A stretch of 64,000 nt of DNA, from positions 1,516,865-1,580,864 of the forward strand of contig NZ_CP139303.1 in NCBI RefSeq assembly GCF_034092465.1, written 5' to 3'. Within the stretch, counting starts at the first letter, position 1, and every line of letters starts with the position of its first letter. The DNA is from Prochlorococcus sp. MIT 1223 (lineage in GTDB: Bacteria; Cyanobacteriota; Cyanobacteriia; PCC-6307; Cyanobiaceae). Under the pieces are notes generated by a model. The model saw only the letters and a list, made by a program, of their open reading frames with translations. It was not told where the DNA came from and did not search any database. A program made the translations under genes and the position numbers. Below, in pieces: positions 8,453-16,204 of the stretch.

Positions 8453-9388
8453 TTAAGCGGCCAAATTCCTAAACCGTGTGTACTGCGGTTCAAATAACAT
8501 CTTCACAGTACCGAGAGGACCATTACGATGTTTGCAAGTGATTAATTCTGTAATCCCAATATCACATGTATCAGGATCGTAGTACTCATCTCGATAAATC
8601 ATAACCACCATATCGGAATGACTTTCTAGCGATTGTGTTTCTCGTAGATCACAAAGCATTGGACGTTTATTGACTCGACATTCAATATCTCGATTAAGTT
8701 GAGACATCACGATGACTGGAACTTGCAACATTTGTGCCATCTGTTTTAGACGAATCACTATGTCCCCCAATTCTGCATCTCGAGATTCATCGTGGATAAA
8801 CGTTCTACCATCCATAAGTTGTAAATAGTCAATAACTACTAGCCCTAGAGATTTCTTTTCTTGCTCTTGAACCTGCTGACATTTAGTAATCATTTCTTCT
8901 ACTGTGATTGTGGTTTGCCCACTAATGAAAATTGGCGACCTCCCAAGAGCTTTAATGCCTTCTCCAAGGACTGTCCACTCATCTTCTTGAAGTCGTCCTG
9001 TTCTAAGCCTTCCTATTTCAATCCCAACTTCCATCGATAAAAGTCGATAGGTGTATTGCTCTTTACTCATCTCTAAACCAAAGATGCAAACAGGAAGATC
9101 CTGTATCAGAGCAACATTTCTCGCCATGTTTAATGCCAAGGATGTTTTACCCATCGCAGGTCTACCAGCAAGAACAATTAAAGACCCTCTTTGCAGTCCT
9201 TGAGTCATTGCATCGAAGTCGTAGAAATTTACAGGGACTCCATTGGAAGTACCAAGAGAGTGACTTTCGATTTCATTGAAAACTGAGGTAAGGATTTCTG
9301 CTGTCGATTCCAGTTCTTCTGGATGCGGTGTTTGTTCTCTCCCTTGAAGCCCAAGTTTCTTGTTATTCTTCTTCTTCTTTTTAACCAT
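8453..9388 (-). CDS. DnaB-like helicase ATPase domain protein
   Basis: A RecA-fold helicase core of about 311 residues: Walker A GRPAMGKTS, the E-M-S-K segment after the second strand, Walker B VVIDYLQLM, then SQLNRDIE and a DLRETQSLE arginine-finger region close to that of replicative DnaB. It lacks the N-terminal primase-interaction domain of full DnaB (about 450-470 residues in all). It is therefore probably a second, element-borne helicase rather than the replicative one (inference). The N-terminus is a poly-lysine tract. A ribbon-helix-helix gene lies 80 bases upstream on the same strand. Confidence 0.85.
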   Translation of the reverse strand: MVKKKKKNNKKLGLQGREQTPHPEELESTAEILTSVFNEIESHSLGTSNGVPVNFYDFDAMTQGLQRGSLIVLAGRPAMGKTSLALNMARNVALIQDLPVCIFGLEMSKEQYTYRLLSMEVGIEIGRLRTGRLQEDEWTVLGEGIKALGRSPIFISGQTTITVEEMITKCQQVQEQEKKSLGLVVIDYLQLMDGRTFIHDESRDAELGDIVIRLKQMAQMLQVPVIVMSQLNRDIECRVNKRPMLCDLRETQSLESHSDMVVMIYRDEYYDPDTCDIGITELITCKHRNGPLGTVKMLFEPQYTRFRNLAA

Positions 9389-9471
9389 CAAATATTTTTG
9401 GCTGGACTATCATCTAAACCATAAAATTTTGATCTGACTAGAGGAAGAAATACTTAAGCTTAGATTCCACG

Positions 9472-9657
9472 TTAACTCTTTGGATTATCTTTAGCTTCTT
9501 CAAAAATTTCATCGAGAAGCCTCTCCATTACTGCTCCTCTGCGTTCTAGACCCCATTGCTCTTTGAGCTCATCAAAGCGTCTGACGATACGCTCGGGAAG
9601 CCTGATTGTGATTTCTGAATAAGCTTCTTTTTGGCTGTTTTCAGGCTCTTGAGACAT
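9472..9657 (-). CDS. ribbon-helix-helix DNA-binding protein (CopG/Arc-like)
   Basis: A 61-residue protein. EITIRLPERIVRRFDEL gives the DNA-contacting strand and first helix. The second helix (RRGAVMERLLDEIFEEA) follows after the short turn. It would act as a dimer, probably repressing its own promoter and the helicase downstream (inference). Size and layout fit partition or plasmid-copy-control regulators. Confidence 0.8.
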   Translation of the reverse strand: MSQEPENSQKEAYSEITIRLPERIVRRFDELKEQWGLERRGAVMERLLDEIFEEAKDNPKS

Positions 9658-9787
9658 GCCTTGGCCTCATCCAAGTAGGACTAATTACAGGGTTGCATTA
9701 AATAAGGAAACTCGCCATTTTATAAATCCGTCCAGCTTTCAAAATAGGTAATGAAGAGGTGGCAGAATTATTGAAGGAGAATTGCCA

Positions 9788-9853
9788 ATGAGTGAACCTA
9801 ATACTTCTGAAGAGTTTGTTGATTTTTATACCTTTCATAGACTCTTAGATTAG
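9788..9853 (+). CDS. possible 21-residue peptide
   Basis: ATG with an AAGGAG ribosome-binding site 8 bases upstream and a protein-like sequence (MSEPNTSEEFVDFYTF). It stops just before a strong hairpin. It could be a real short peptide or the remnant of a longer gene. Confidence 0.35.
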   Translation: MSEPNTSEEFVDFYTFHRLLD

Positions 9854-9871
9854 AACTACCTCCGCTTTATT

Positions 9872-9921
9872 ACCTCCGCTTTATTACCTCAGCGTAATTA
9901 CTGAGGTAATAAAGCGGAGGT
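9872..9921. terminator. 21-bp perfect hairpin with a duplicated arm
   Basis: 9872-9892 pairs perfectly with 9901-9921 around an 8-base loop. The left arm is preceded by a second copy of its first 14 bases (ACCTCCGCTTTATT). It is a terminator or a protein-binding palindrome. Confidence 0.55.
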
Positions 9922-10076
9922 TTAAATACTCCGGCGTAAAGACGGATTTACTGCAGGCCTCTTTCTCGACTACATAAGAGTAGGGCTTTGATGAGATCCT
10001 TCTAGGAACTCATTGAAAACTGAGGAGACCTTTGCTTTTCAGAAAGGCTTACTGTAAAACAACTAAGATTAAAGCT

Positions 10077-10286
10077 ATGACAAATTCATTTTCAAAAACT
10101 AAATACCTTCAGGGAGATGATTATCACACTAGGCAACGTTCTGAGTTACATAGACGTTATATGGTTTTGGAATCAAAGCGCAATCAATTAGAACATGATC
10201 TAAGAACAGTCAAAGCCTTAATACTCTCAATTCATGGAGAAATGGAGCTATATTTTACTTGTGAACAATTGAAATCTTATCAATAA
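10077..10286 (+). CDS. small hypothetical protein
   Basis: 69 residues from ATG 10077; the frame extends back to a TTG at 10032. It is a single charged helical domain (RSELHRRYMVLESKRNQLEHDL) of likely coiled-coil character. The family is unknown. Confidence 0.5.
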   Translation: MTNSFSKTKYLQGDDYHTRQRSELHRRYMVLESKRNQLEHDLRTVKALILSIHGEMELYFTCEQLKSYQ

Positions 10287-10356
10287 ACAAATAGCTAATC
10301 TAAAATTGCTATTTATCTTTAATACGCACTTTGTATTTCTTGTGTATATTTTTTGA

Positions 10357-10536
10357 ATGGACTCATTTGATCCTGCAATTCAATCAACAGCATCAAGTGG
10401 TTGGGAACCTTTTGTGACATTGGTAATTTTTGCTGCAATAGGATCTTTTTTTCTTGGCGCACTTTTTACGGCTATAACGAAAGGCATGAAAGAAGAAGGT
10501 TGGTTTAATTTGAATAACAATAAGAATGACGACTAA
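10357..10536 (+). CDS. small membrane protein
   Basis: A 59-residue protein with an acidic N-terminus, one membrane helix (residues 19-41) and an asparagine/aspartate-rich tail. The layout is typical of picocyanobacterial single-span proteins. The role is unknown. Confidence 0.55.
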   Translation: MDSFDPAIQSTASSGWEPFVTLVIFAAIGSFFLGALFTAITKGMKEEGWFNLNNNKNDD

Positions 10537-10545
10537 TTAAAGATA

Positions 10546-10710
10546 ATGGCTAAGAAAACAAAACCTTATAATGATTAATTCGATTTTTCTGAGGAACACT
10601 TCAAAAAACACAGCCAAGATGACAAAGATCAACCATATTTTCTTTTTCAAGAATCAAAAACTGCCTCACTATTAATTTATTTCCAGCCTCCTAATAGAAG
10701 GCTTAGATAA
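10546..10710 (+). pseudogene. small ORF broken by an in-frame stop
   Basis: The frame reads MAKKTKPYND, then TAA at 10576-10578. It continues in the same frame with 43 protein-like residues (FDFSEEHFKKHSQ...) to a second stop. The clean continuation suggests a recent nonsense mutation. Confidence 0.5.
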
Positions 10711-10751
10711 ACCTGCATGAAAAGTTGAGCTAGATCCGCTAGAAAGGTTTT

Positions 10752-11063
10752 ATGAACTATCAAATGCTGCTTGAGTGTTATGCCAAGGGAGTAACAATTT
10801 CTAAGGATGAAGCAGAACTTTTAGATATAGAACTTTATTCTCAACTAGAAAGCATAAAAGTATCTAGAACCCAAGGTTGTATTGAAGTGGCACCAGACTA
10901 TATTTGCCAAGCGTCAATGGTTCGTGAAGGGAGTCTTTGGATTGTATGCTTAGCATCCGTTTTAGATAAATTGACTCCACCAGCTTTAGGTAACAAGGCA
11001 AGAGGACCAAAAGTCTTGGAGGCATTGCTCAGGTATGAATATTTAGTTGAAAATCAGATTTGA
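10752..11063 (+). CDS. hypothetical protein
   Basis: A 103-residue soluble protein with no signal or membrane segment. It starts with a helical region rich in Glu and Leu (ISKDEAELLDIELYSQL). The family is not recognised. The ATG is preceded by AGAAAGG. Confidence 0.55.
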   Translation: MNYQMLLECYAKGVTISKDEAELLDIELYSQLESIKVSRTQGCIEVAPDYICQASMVREGSLWIVCLASVLDKLTPPALGNKARGPKVLEALLRYEYLVENQI

Positions 11064-11075
11064 TTTCATCTTCAT

Positions 11076-11261
11076 TTAACTATTGCTCCAGTATTTCAAG
11101 ATTGATAAAATAGTGATCGTAATGACTCCGTATGTCCAGATAGTCCCACTGTTACCGGATAGTCGTTCCATCCATGGAGAAAGCCCTTTGTTTTCGATGA
11201 TTAGGTTGTAGATGAATCCAAGAATTAATAGAGGAAGGATCAGCGCAAGGAAGGGATTCAT
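11076..11261 (-). CDS. small membrane protein
   Basis: About 61 residues from MNPFLALILP, with two hydrophobic segments separated by a polar loop (ENKGLSPWMERLSG). It is divergent from the next small gene. The function is unknown. Confidence 0.5.
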   Translation of the reverse strand: MNPFLALILPLLILGFIYNLIIENKGLSPWMERLSGNSGTIWTYGVITITILSILKYWSNS

Positions 11262-11296
11262 TCGCAATGCCACTGATTACTTCTATTATCTCTTAT

Positions 11297-11461
11297 ATGG
11301 AAATATCTAAGTGGCAACCTTCAGAAGAAGAAAGAGAAGTAATGGAAGTTGTTTGGATGCAAGTTAAATGTGCATGCGAGAAACTAAAGGAAGAAACTAA
11401 TGCGCAAGATGAACACGTCAGAAAGATGCTTCAAGAAATGGCTGATCGTTATTACTCATGA
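11297..11461 (+). CDS. small helical hypothetical protein
   Basis: 54 residues from MEISKWQPSEEEREVM, entirely helical and charged. An upstream ATG at 11267 would add ten hydrophobic residues. The family is unknown. Confidence 0.45.
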   Translation: MEISKWQPSEEEREVMEVVWMQVKCACEKLKEETNAQDEHVRKMLQEMADRYYS

Positions 11462-11520
11462 AACCTTGACCTTATGATAAACAACTAAGCCGAGTGCTAA
11501 TCATCCTTAAGGGCAAATAA

Positions 11521-11682
11521 ATGACCCCAATACTTGCTACGTCCACACAAGCAAACCTTCTTTACGCATTAGGAGGAGGGTTCGTTTTATTAGGTAGTTA
11601 CTTCTTTGGAAGGCTTGTGACGTTCTTTTTTCCAAAAAACCCACTTATAAGGAAAGGGAAAAAGGATAAACAGGAGAATTAA
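11521..11682 (+). CDS. small membrane protein (intact copy of duplicated ORF)
   Basis: A 53-residue protein with one membrane segment (LLYALGGGFVLLGSYFFG) and a basic lysine-rich tail. The DNA from about 11495 to 11683 repeats that at about 8055-8247, where the frame is broken. Confidence 0.6.
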   Translation: MTPILATSTQANLLYALGGGFVLLGSYFFGRLVTFFFPKNPLIRKGKKDKQEN

Positions 11683-11696
11683 ATGAAAGAGAAAAA

Positions 11697-11861
11697 ATGC
11701 TAAAGTCAGATCCGAATTATCCAGAAAACTTCTGGCCGAGAATAATCTTTTTGTTATTCAGTGGAGCTTTTATTTATTGGTTAATGACTTCTCCTAATTC
11801 ACATTCAATATTGTACACATATTTAATAGACCCAATTCAGAACAAACTAAGTTCTTCCTAG
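11697..11861 (+). CDS. small membrane protein
   Basis: A 54-residue protein starting MLKSDPNYPENFWPR, with one hydrophobic helix (residues 15-30). It follows the previous small membrane ORF by 14 bases, so the two are probably co-transcribed. The family is not recognised. Confidence 0.5.
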   Translation: MLKSDPNYPENFWPRIIFLLFSGAFIYWLMTSPNSHSILYTYLIDPIQNKLSSS

Positions 11862-12022
11862 AGCTTTCTCCTTTAAGGATTGCTGACCAAAAATAGAGAG
11901 AAATAAGTGAGAGAACGTTTGAGAAAATTTATATGGTTCGCTGAGAATCTAGTCCTAATTGTTTAGTTCTCTTGAATTATAATTTGTTTGATTATTTAAA
12001 AATCGAAACCTCGTTTAAAACC

Positions 12023-12184
12023 ATGAGAAACCTTTTGGCAAGTGAGAGATCTAAATGGATTTTCGTAATAGGAGTGGTTGCAATCGGGGCAGGCTTTATC
12101 GCAAAAAATGTGATCTCATACCCGACTGAGTGTAGACCTGAAAAGGGTTTGGAAGTAACTCAGTTAATAAGACACCTAGTTTGA
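12023..12184 (+). CDS. possible small membrane protein
   Basis: 53 residues from ATG 12023 with one hydrophobic segment (WIFVIGVVAIGAGFIA). The composition is protein-like, but no relative is recognised. Confidence 0.35.
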   Translation: MRNLLASERSKWIFVIGVVAIGAGFIAKNVISYPTECRPEKGLEVTQLIRHLV

Positions 12185-12185
12185 A

Positions 12186-12388
12186 ATGCAAAAACTACTA
12201 ATCCACTCGGACTTGGAATTGCGGCTATAGGTGTTCTTTCCCCTTACTTCAAGCAAATAGGTTTAGGTCACTTGCCTGGCGACATAATTTTGAAAAGTGA
12301 AAACTCAACCTTTTATTTCCCAGTGGTTAGTTGTATTGCTATTAGTTTGATTGTTTCTATTCTGCTTAACTTTTTCAGATCCTCTTAA
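12186..12388 (+). pseudogene. DUF2905 membrane protein, frameshifted
   Basis: The body matches DUF2905: LPGDI, a polar stretch, then FYFPVVSCIAISLIVSILL and a basic end. The ATG (MQKLLI) is in a different frame from the body, and one added base after codon 6 would restore a full protein of about 67 residues. It was a two-span membrane protein of unknown role. Confidence 0.6.
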
Positions 12389-12489
12389 TGCTTGAATTAC
12401 TGCATCAGTTATATCCGCCTTGGCATATCGCACTTGATTCTGTCCTGCTAATAGGAGTTGTTTCTTATTTCATTTTCGTCAGAAGGTAG
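12388..12489 (+). CDS. small membrane protein
   Basis: 33 residues whose ATG overlaps the stop of the broken DUF2905 gene. One hydrophobic segment ends in an arginine pair. Confidence 0.4.
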   Translation: MLELLHQLYPPWHIALDSVLLIGVVSYFIFVRR

Positions 12490-12509
12490 AAGCAATGATT
12501 GACCAAAAG

Positions 12510-12645
12510 TAAACAGAAATAAGTAAGAGAAAGTTTAGGTAAATCTCTACGGTTCGCCGAAAACGTAGTTTTAGCTTGAAGTTGCTATTTTTATTAGTCA
12601 GTAGTTAATTTCTTTATTCATAGCAATAGATCTCAGTGAAAAAGG
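12510..12645. repeat. dispersed stem-loop repeat, copy 7
   Basis: The core ATTAGTCAGTAGTTAATTTC is near 12595-12614, followed by AGCAATAGATCTCAG. It abuts the tRNA fragment at 12646. The upstream flank (ATCTCTACGGTTCGC) is shared with copy 8. Confidence 0.65.
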
Positions 12646-12672
12646 ACGGTTCGAATCCTGTCGTCCTACTGA
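12646..12672 (+). pseudogene. tRNA T-arm/acceptor remnant
   Basis: GGACGGTTCGAATCCTGT followed by CGTCCTACT looks like a tRNA 3' end, but the 5' side of the T-stem no longer pairs. The parent tRNA is not identifiable. It is probably an element boundary. Confidence 0.45.
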
Positions 12673-12773
12673 TCTTGTAGGATTCTCTCCTTGAGAAGGG
12701 AGGCGGTAGAGAGATCTATGGATTACCTAGTTCCTGGTATTTAAAGTCTTTTAGAGCTTTAGAGTGTTAGTTT

Positions 12774-13004
12774 TTACTTTCCCTTTAAACAAACGAAATC
12801 TAGATTCTCAAATCTATTTGGATCTTTTGATTTCCAATATTTGCCCTGCTCTTCACATTGAGCGATGCTCTCCATTTCAATCTTTTCAAGATAGGCTGCG
12901 CTTTTACGAGCAGCGATTTTTAAAACCAACCAAATACTTTCTGCATTGGCGGGGCTAGGAAGGAAAAGCCCAATAGTTAGGAAAGATAGTAAAAAGCGTT
13001 TCAT
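12774..13004 (-). CDS. small secreted protein, ANAES family
   Basis: A 76-residue paralogue of the protein at 6453-6695: a signal peptide ending PANA, then ESIWL, EKIEM, QCEEQG and a final VCLKGK. The ATG overlaps the stop of the upstream small ORF, so the pair is translationally coupled. Confidence 0.65.
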   Translation of the reverse strand: MKRFLLSFLTIGLFLPSPANAESIWLVLKIAARKSAAYLEKIEMESIAQCEEQGKYWKSKDPNRFENLDFVCLKGK

Positions 13005-13102
13005 CTTGAATTAATTAAAGAGAACACAAGCCCACCAAAAGTAGAACCAACTAATAAAACCACCATTGCTAAGACAATGATTTTGGTAAGACTTCCGATC
13101 AT
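13001..13102 (-). CDS. small membrane protein
   Basis: 33 residues, almost entirely one membrane helix (MIGSLTKIIVLAMVVLLVG...). Its stop overlaps the start of the secreted protein gene in an ATGA arrangement. Confidence 0.5.
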   Translation of the reverse strand: MIGSLTKIIVLAMVVLLVGSTFGGLVFSLINSR

Positions 13103-13114
13103 GATTTTATTTTA

Positions 13115-13240
13115 CTCTCACCAAAACTTAAGAGAATACTTGAGTAAAGGTTGAGTTAATCTCTACGGTTCGCTCAAAGCTTAGTCCACTGCTGAAAGTT
13201 ATATTTTCATTAGCCAATACCTAATCTCTTCATCTCAGCC
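13115..13240. repeat. dispersed stem-loop repeat, copy 8 (diverged)
   Basis: The flank ATCTCTACGGTTCGCTCAAAGC leads to a mutated core CATTAGCCAATACCTAAT at 13208-13225. The arms are weak. Confidence 0.5.
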
Positions 13241-13412
13241 ATGATTTCTTTACTCTTTTTTGCTTTCTAGTTGATCCAGCCCAAGTCTTCAACGTCAGGC
13301 TTGAGATGAAATCAATAAATGAATAGATCGCATCTGACCAAAATCTTTCCTTGCTCTCAACAATTCTGGTCTGGTTGAGAAGTCTAGTAATAGCAATCGA
13401 CTTAAGAGAAGG
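13230..13412 (-). pseudogene. gene remnant without a start codon
   Basis: An open frame of 60 codons with a protein-like sequence (KERFWSDAIYSFIDFISS, then a basic end). It has no ATG, GTG or TTG upstream. It is probably the 3' end of a gene truncated by rearrangement. I see nothing firm in 13413-13552. Confidence 0.3.
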
Positions 13413-13552
13413 CTATTGGGAATCATTCCAACTTTTTATGAATCCATTCTAACTTTGAATAAATAACTAGTGCTACCAAACTGGTTTGCTTTTCTATGGG
13501 GAGTATTCAATCTTTTCCTATAGCTAATTTTGGGAGGGGTATATCTATAATT

Positions 13553-15337
13553 TCAGTTTGAATTTAATTCCATGAATTTATTCTCTAAATTTCTTGTAAA
13601 TAATTCTGAATTGTAAAGTGTTGAGGTTTTTCTTAACTTAGCTAATTGAGATTTTAAGTTTATTAGTTTCTCAGGATTTTCTGCTATATATAATGCTTTC
13701 TCTTCGTATTCTATTTCGCTGTTAGCGATTAGCTCAGGAAGACCAATGGAAGTAAGTATACTTGCAGATACTCTTGCAGCAAAACTCTCTCCAATTTTGG
13801 TCAGGACTGGCAACCCTGACCACAAAGCATCAGAGGTGGTTGTGTGTCCATTAAAGTTAAAGGTATCAAGGCCTAAATCACCAAGAGAATATCTTGCAAG
13901 ATGTTTTTTTAATAATGGCAATTTATTAGCAAAGACCAATCTATTTGGATCTATATTTCTTTTCTCTGCTTCCTTAATCAAGTTTTCCATGGAATATTTA
14001 TTTGATTTATATAACCAAAGCACACTCCCTTTTACCTTTGTAAGTAACCTCATCCAAATATCAAACTCTTTTGGAGTAATTTTCTTATTGGCACAGAAAG
14101 AAGTAAATACAAATCCTTTTTCAGGTAGGTTATATTCTTTGCGACTAATATCCTCCTTACATATTTCTTTTGTATTATCATTGCATTGATAACAACTTGG
14201 CATTCTTATGACCTTTTCGGTGTAAAGACTCTCATATTTTTTAGGTATTATAATTTCATCTGCGATGATATAGTCAATAGTATTAGCTCCAAGAGTTCCT
14301 GGATATCCAAGATAGCTAATTTGTATTGGAGCTACTCTGTAAGAAAATATTTCCATTCTATTATGAACAGTATAACCCATAAGATCAATAGCAATATCTA
14401 ACTTATCATTCCTAGATAACTCAACAGCTTCAACATCATTAAGATTTTTTATATCTTTAAAAATACATCCAGAACTCTTAGCAATCTCAGTATATTTATC
14501 TTCTTTTGGCGCAAATGAGTATAAGTATATTTCAAATTTAGATTTATCATGCAACTTAAGTATTGAGGCCAGTAAATACATGACTGGATGTGCTCTGAAA
14601 TCTGATGAGAAATAACCTATACGAATTTTTTTATTATTTAATTTATGTATTTCCTTTGATTTCCTATAGTATTTCTTCCTATACAGATTCTTAGCTCTCA
14701 GCAATTGTTTTAAGGGATTATCTTCATAATAAAATAATCCGAATGGTTGTGTATAGGAGCCCTCAATTCCAAGATTTTCAATCCAAATATTTTGGGTTTT
14801 TTGATCACTCCAGTCGCAGATTTTTCCTTTAAGAGTTATCAAACGCCACTTGGCATCGGCAAACTTATCATTCAATTTTATCGCTTTTTTATAGAAATTT
14901 ATAGCATCATATAATTCACCAAGATCTTGTAAAATGCAGCCCATATTATAATAGGCTTGTCCAAAATTAGGTTTGAGTTTAATTGCTTCTTGAATAAAGA
15001 ATTTAGCTTCTTTTAAATTACCAAGATCTTTTAAAACTCCTCCTAAGTTTGAATGTGCTATTGCATCATTTGGATTAAGTGCAATTGCCTTACGAATTGA
15101 TAATTCAGCTTCTTTCAATTTTCCATGATTTATTAATATCATTCCATGATTGTTAAAAACTCTTTCATCTTTGAATCCATCTTCTATTAAAAATTGATAA
15201 CACTTTTCTGCTTTAGATGTATTACCTTCTGAATGATATTTAAGTGCTTGAAGTAGTATTTGATAATGATTTTGTTTAGATTTTAAATATGGTACTTTTT
15301 TTTTATGAGATTTACTCTGATCGCCAAACCCTTTCAT
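13553..15337 (-). CDS. TPR protein with O-GlcNAc-transferase-like catalytic domain (GT41)
   Basis: A 594-residue protein. Residues about 20-170 are four to five tetratricopeptide repeats (FNNHGMILINHGKLKEAE type). Residues about 235-590 match the catalytic region of the SPINDLY/OGT family: IRIGYFSSDFRAHPV, APIQISYLGYPGTLG, GFVFTSFC and the sugar-nucleotide-binding NGHTTTSDALWSGLPVLT. It probably adds a sugar to protein or surface material. The acceptor is unknown. The gene is low in GC and stands alone, as island cargo would. Confidence 0.85.
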   Translation of the reverse strand: MKGFGDQSKSHKKKVPYLKSKQNHYQILLQALKYHSEGNTSKAEKCYQFLIEDGFKDERVFNNHGMILINHGKLKEAELSIRKAIALNPNDAIAHSNLGGVLKDLGNLKEAKFFIQEAIKLKPNFGQAYYNMGCILQDLGELYDAINFYKKAIKLNDKFADAKWRLITLKGKICDWSDQKTQNIWIENLGIEGSYTQPFGLFYYEDNPLKQLLRAKNLYRKKYYRKSKEIHKLNNKKIRIGYFSSDFRAHPVMYLLASILKLHDKSKFEIYLYSFAPKEDKYTEIAKSSGCIFKDIKNLNDVEAVELSRNDKLDIAIDLMGYTVHNRMEIFSYRVAPIQISYLGYPGTLGANTIDYIIADEIIIPKKYESLYTEKVIRMPSCYQCNDNTKEICKEDISRKEYNLPEKGFVFTSFCANKKITPKEFDIWMRLLTKVKGSVLWLYKSNKYSMENLIKEAEKRNIDPNRLVFANKLPLLKKHLARYSLGDLGLDTFNFNGHTTTSDALWSGLPVLTKIGESFAARVSASILTSIGLPELIANSEIEYEEKALYIAENPEKLINLKSQLAKLRKTSTLYNSELFTRNLENKFMELNSN

Positions 15338-15677
15338 TGATATAGCAAAAATTTTGAATCCTGCTGATTCTAGTTTCTTTTTTAAGATTAAGTTTTAAAG
15401 TGTAATTATTATAACTTTATTGTCAGTAATTTATTTTATGTATTCGCTAACGCTTGAACTTTGTCTCTTGGCGTCTTCAGAAGTAGGTCACTGCGATATT
15501 TGGGGTATCGCCTTGTTGATGGATCACTACCTCAATTGGCCTTAAAATCTTTTACGAACAGAGGTGCTGCAAGAACTAATTTCATGCAGTTAGTAGAATA
15601 ATTAGAGGATTACACTTCAATTAAAACCTTATTCTTCCATCTATTTCCTTTGTTTTAGCTCAATCAAGTTTCTATTA

Positions 15678-15715
15678 CTAATCCCAAGGATTGTATTTCA
15701 GTTTAGCAAATGTAT
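15678..15715 (-). pseudogene. 3'-end fragment of a serine-hydrolase-like gene
   Basis: Reads (-) as LKYNPWD-stop, close to the KYNRWD-stop end of the hydrolase at 4357. The sequence beyond the stop also matches (ATTACTAATCCCAA). The gap 15338-15776 holds nothing else I can support. Confidence 0.4.
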
Positions 15716-15776
15716 ACTGAGAAAGTGTTGTATAATTCTCATTAAAAGGAAAAGGAATCAGAGAAAAGACAGCAAT

Positions 15777-15854
15777 ATGTGCCAATTCATCCCCAGAGCT
15801 GAAGAGTTAGGAAACCACAAAGGTAATTGGGAAAAAATGTTTGAAGAGGCATGA
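15777..15854 (+). CDS. possible 25-residue upstream peptide
   Basis: ATG TGC to TGA with a purine-rich ribosome-binding region (AAAAGGAAAAGGAA, further upstream than usual). It ends 7 bases before the ClpS-like start. It may be a leader or a coupled small protein. Confidence 0.35.
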   Translation: MCQFIPRAEELGNHKGNWEKMFEEA

Positions 15855-15861
15855 TGGATTT

Positions 15862-16158
15862 ATGGAATTTTCAACGAATTCAACTACGACAGTCTTAGAT
15901 CCAAAGACAACAAAAAAGAAATATCCAGAAGCAAGGATAATAGTTCTAGATGATAACTTTAATACGTTTGAACATGTGGCAAATTGTCTCATGACAATCA
16001 TTCCAGGAATGAGTAAAAAAAGATCATGGGCACTTGCCGTCGAAGTAGATAGTGAAGGTTTGGCGGAAGTATGGAGAGGTCCCCTTGAACAGGCAGAGCT
16101 GTATCATCAGCAACTGATCAGCAAAGGATTAACAATGGCACCAATTGAAAAAACATAA
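15862..16158 (+). CDS. clpS: ClpS-like Clp protease adaptor
   Basis: About 98 residues from ATG 15862; a TTG at 15841 would add seven. ARIIVLDDNFNTFEHVANCL matches the N-degron-binding core of ClpS, with the D-D-x-x-x-x-F and V-x-x-x-L pattern. ClpS delivers N-end-rule substrates to the ClpA/ClpC chaperone. The C-terminal half is shorter than, and unlike, typical ClpS, so this is probably a divergent second copy. Confidence 0.75.
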   Translation: MEFSTNSTTTVLDPKTTKKKYPEARIIVLDDNFNTFEHVANCLMTIIPGMSKKRSWALAVEVDSEGLAEVWRGPLEQAELYHQQLISKGLTMAPIEKT

Positions 16159-16204
16159 ATTTTCTCATTGTTTTTTCCAATAGAGTTTTAGATGACGAGA
16201 CTTT

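Noticed and set aside
13746-14401. Two (+) frames within the O-GlcNAc-transferase-like gene
   Set aside because: They are shadows of a strongly supported gene.
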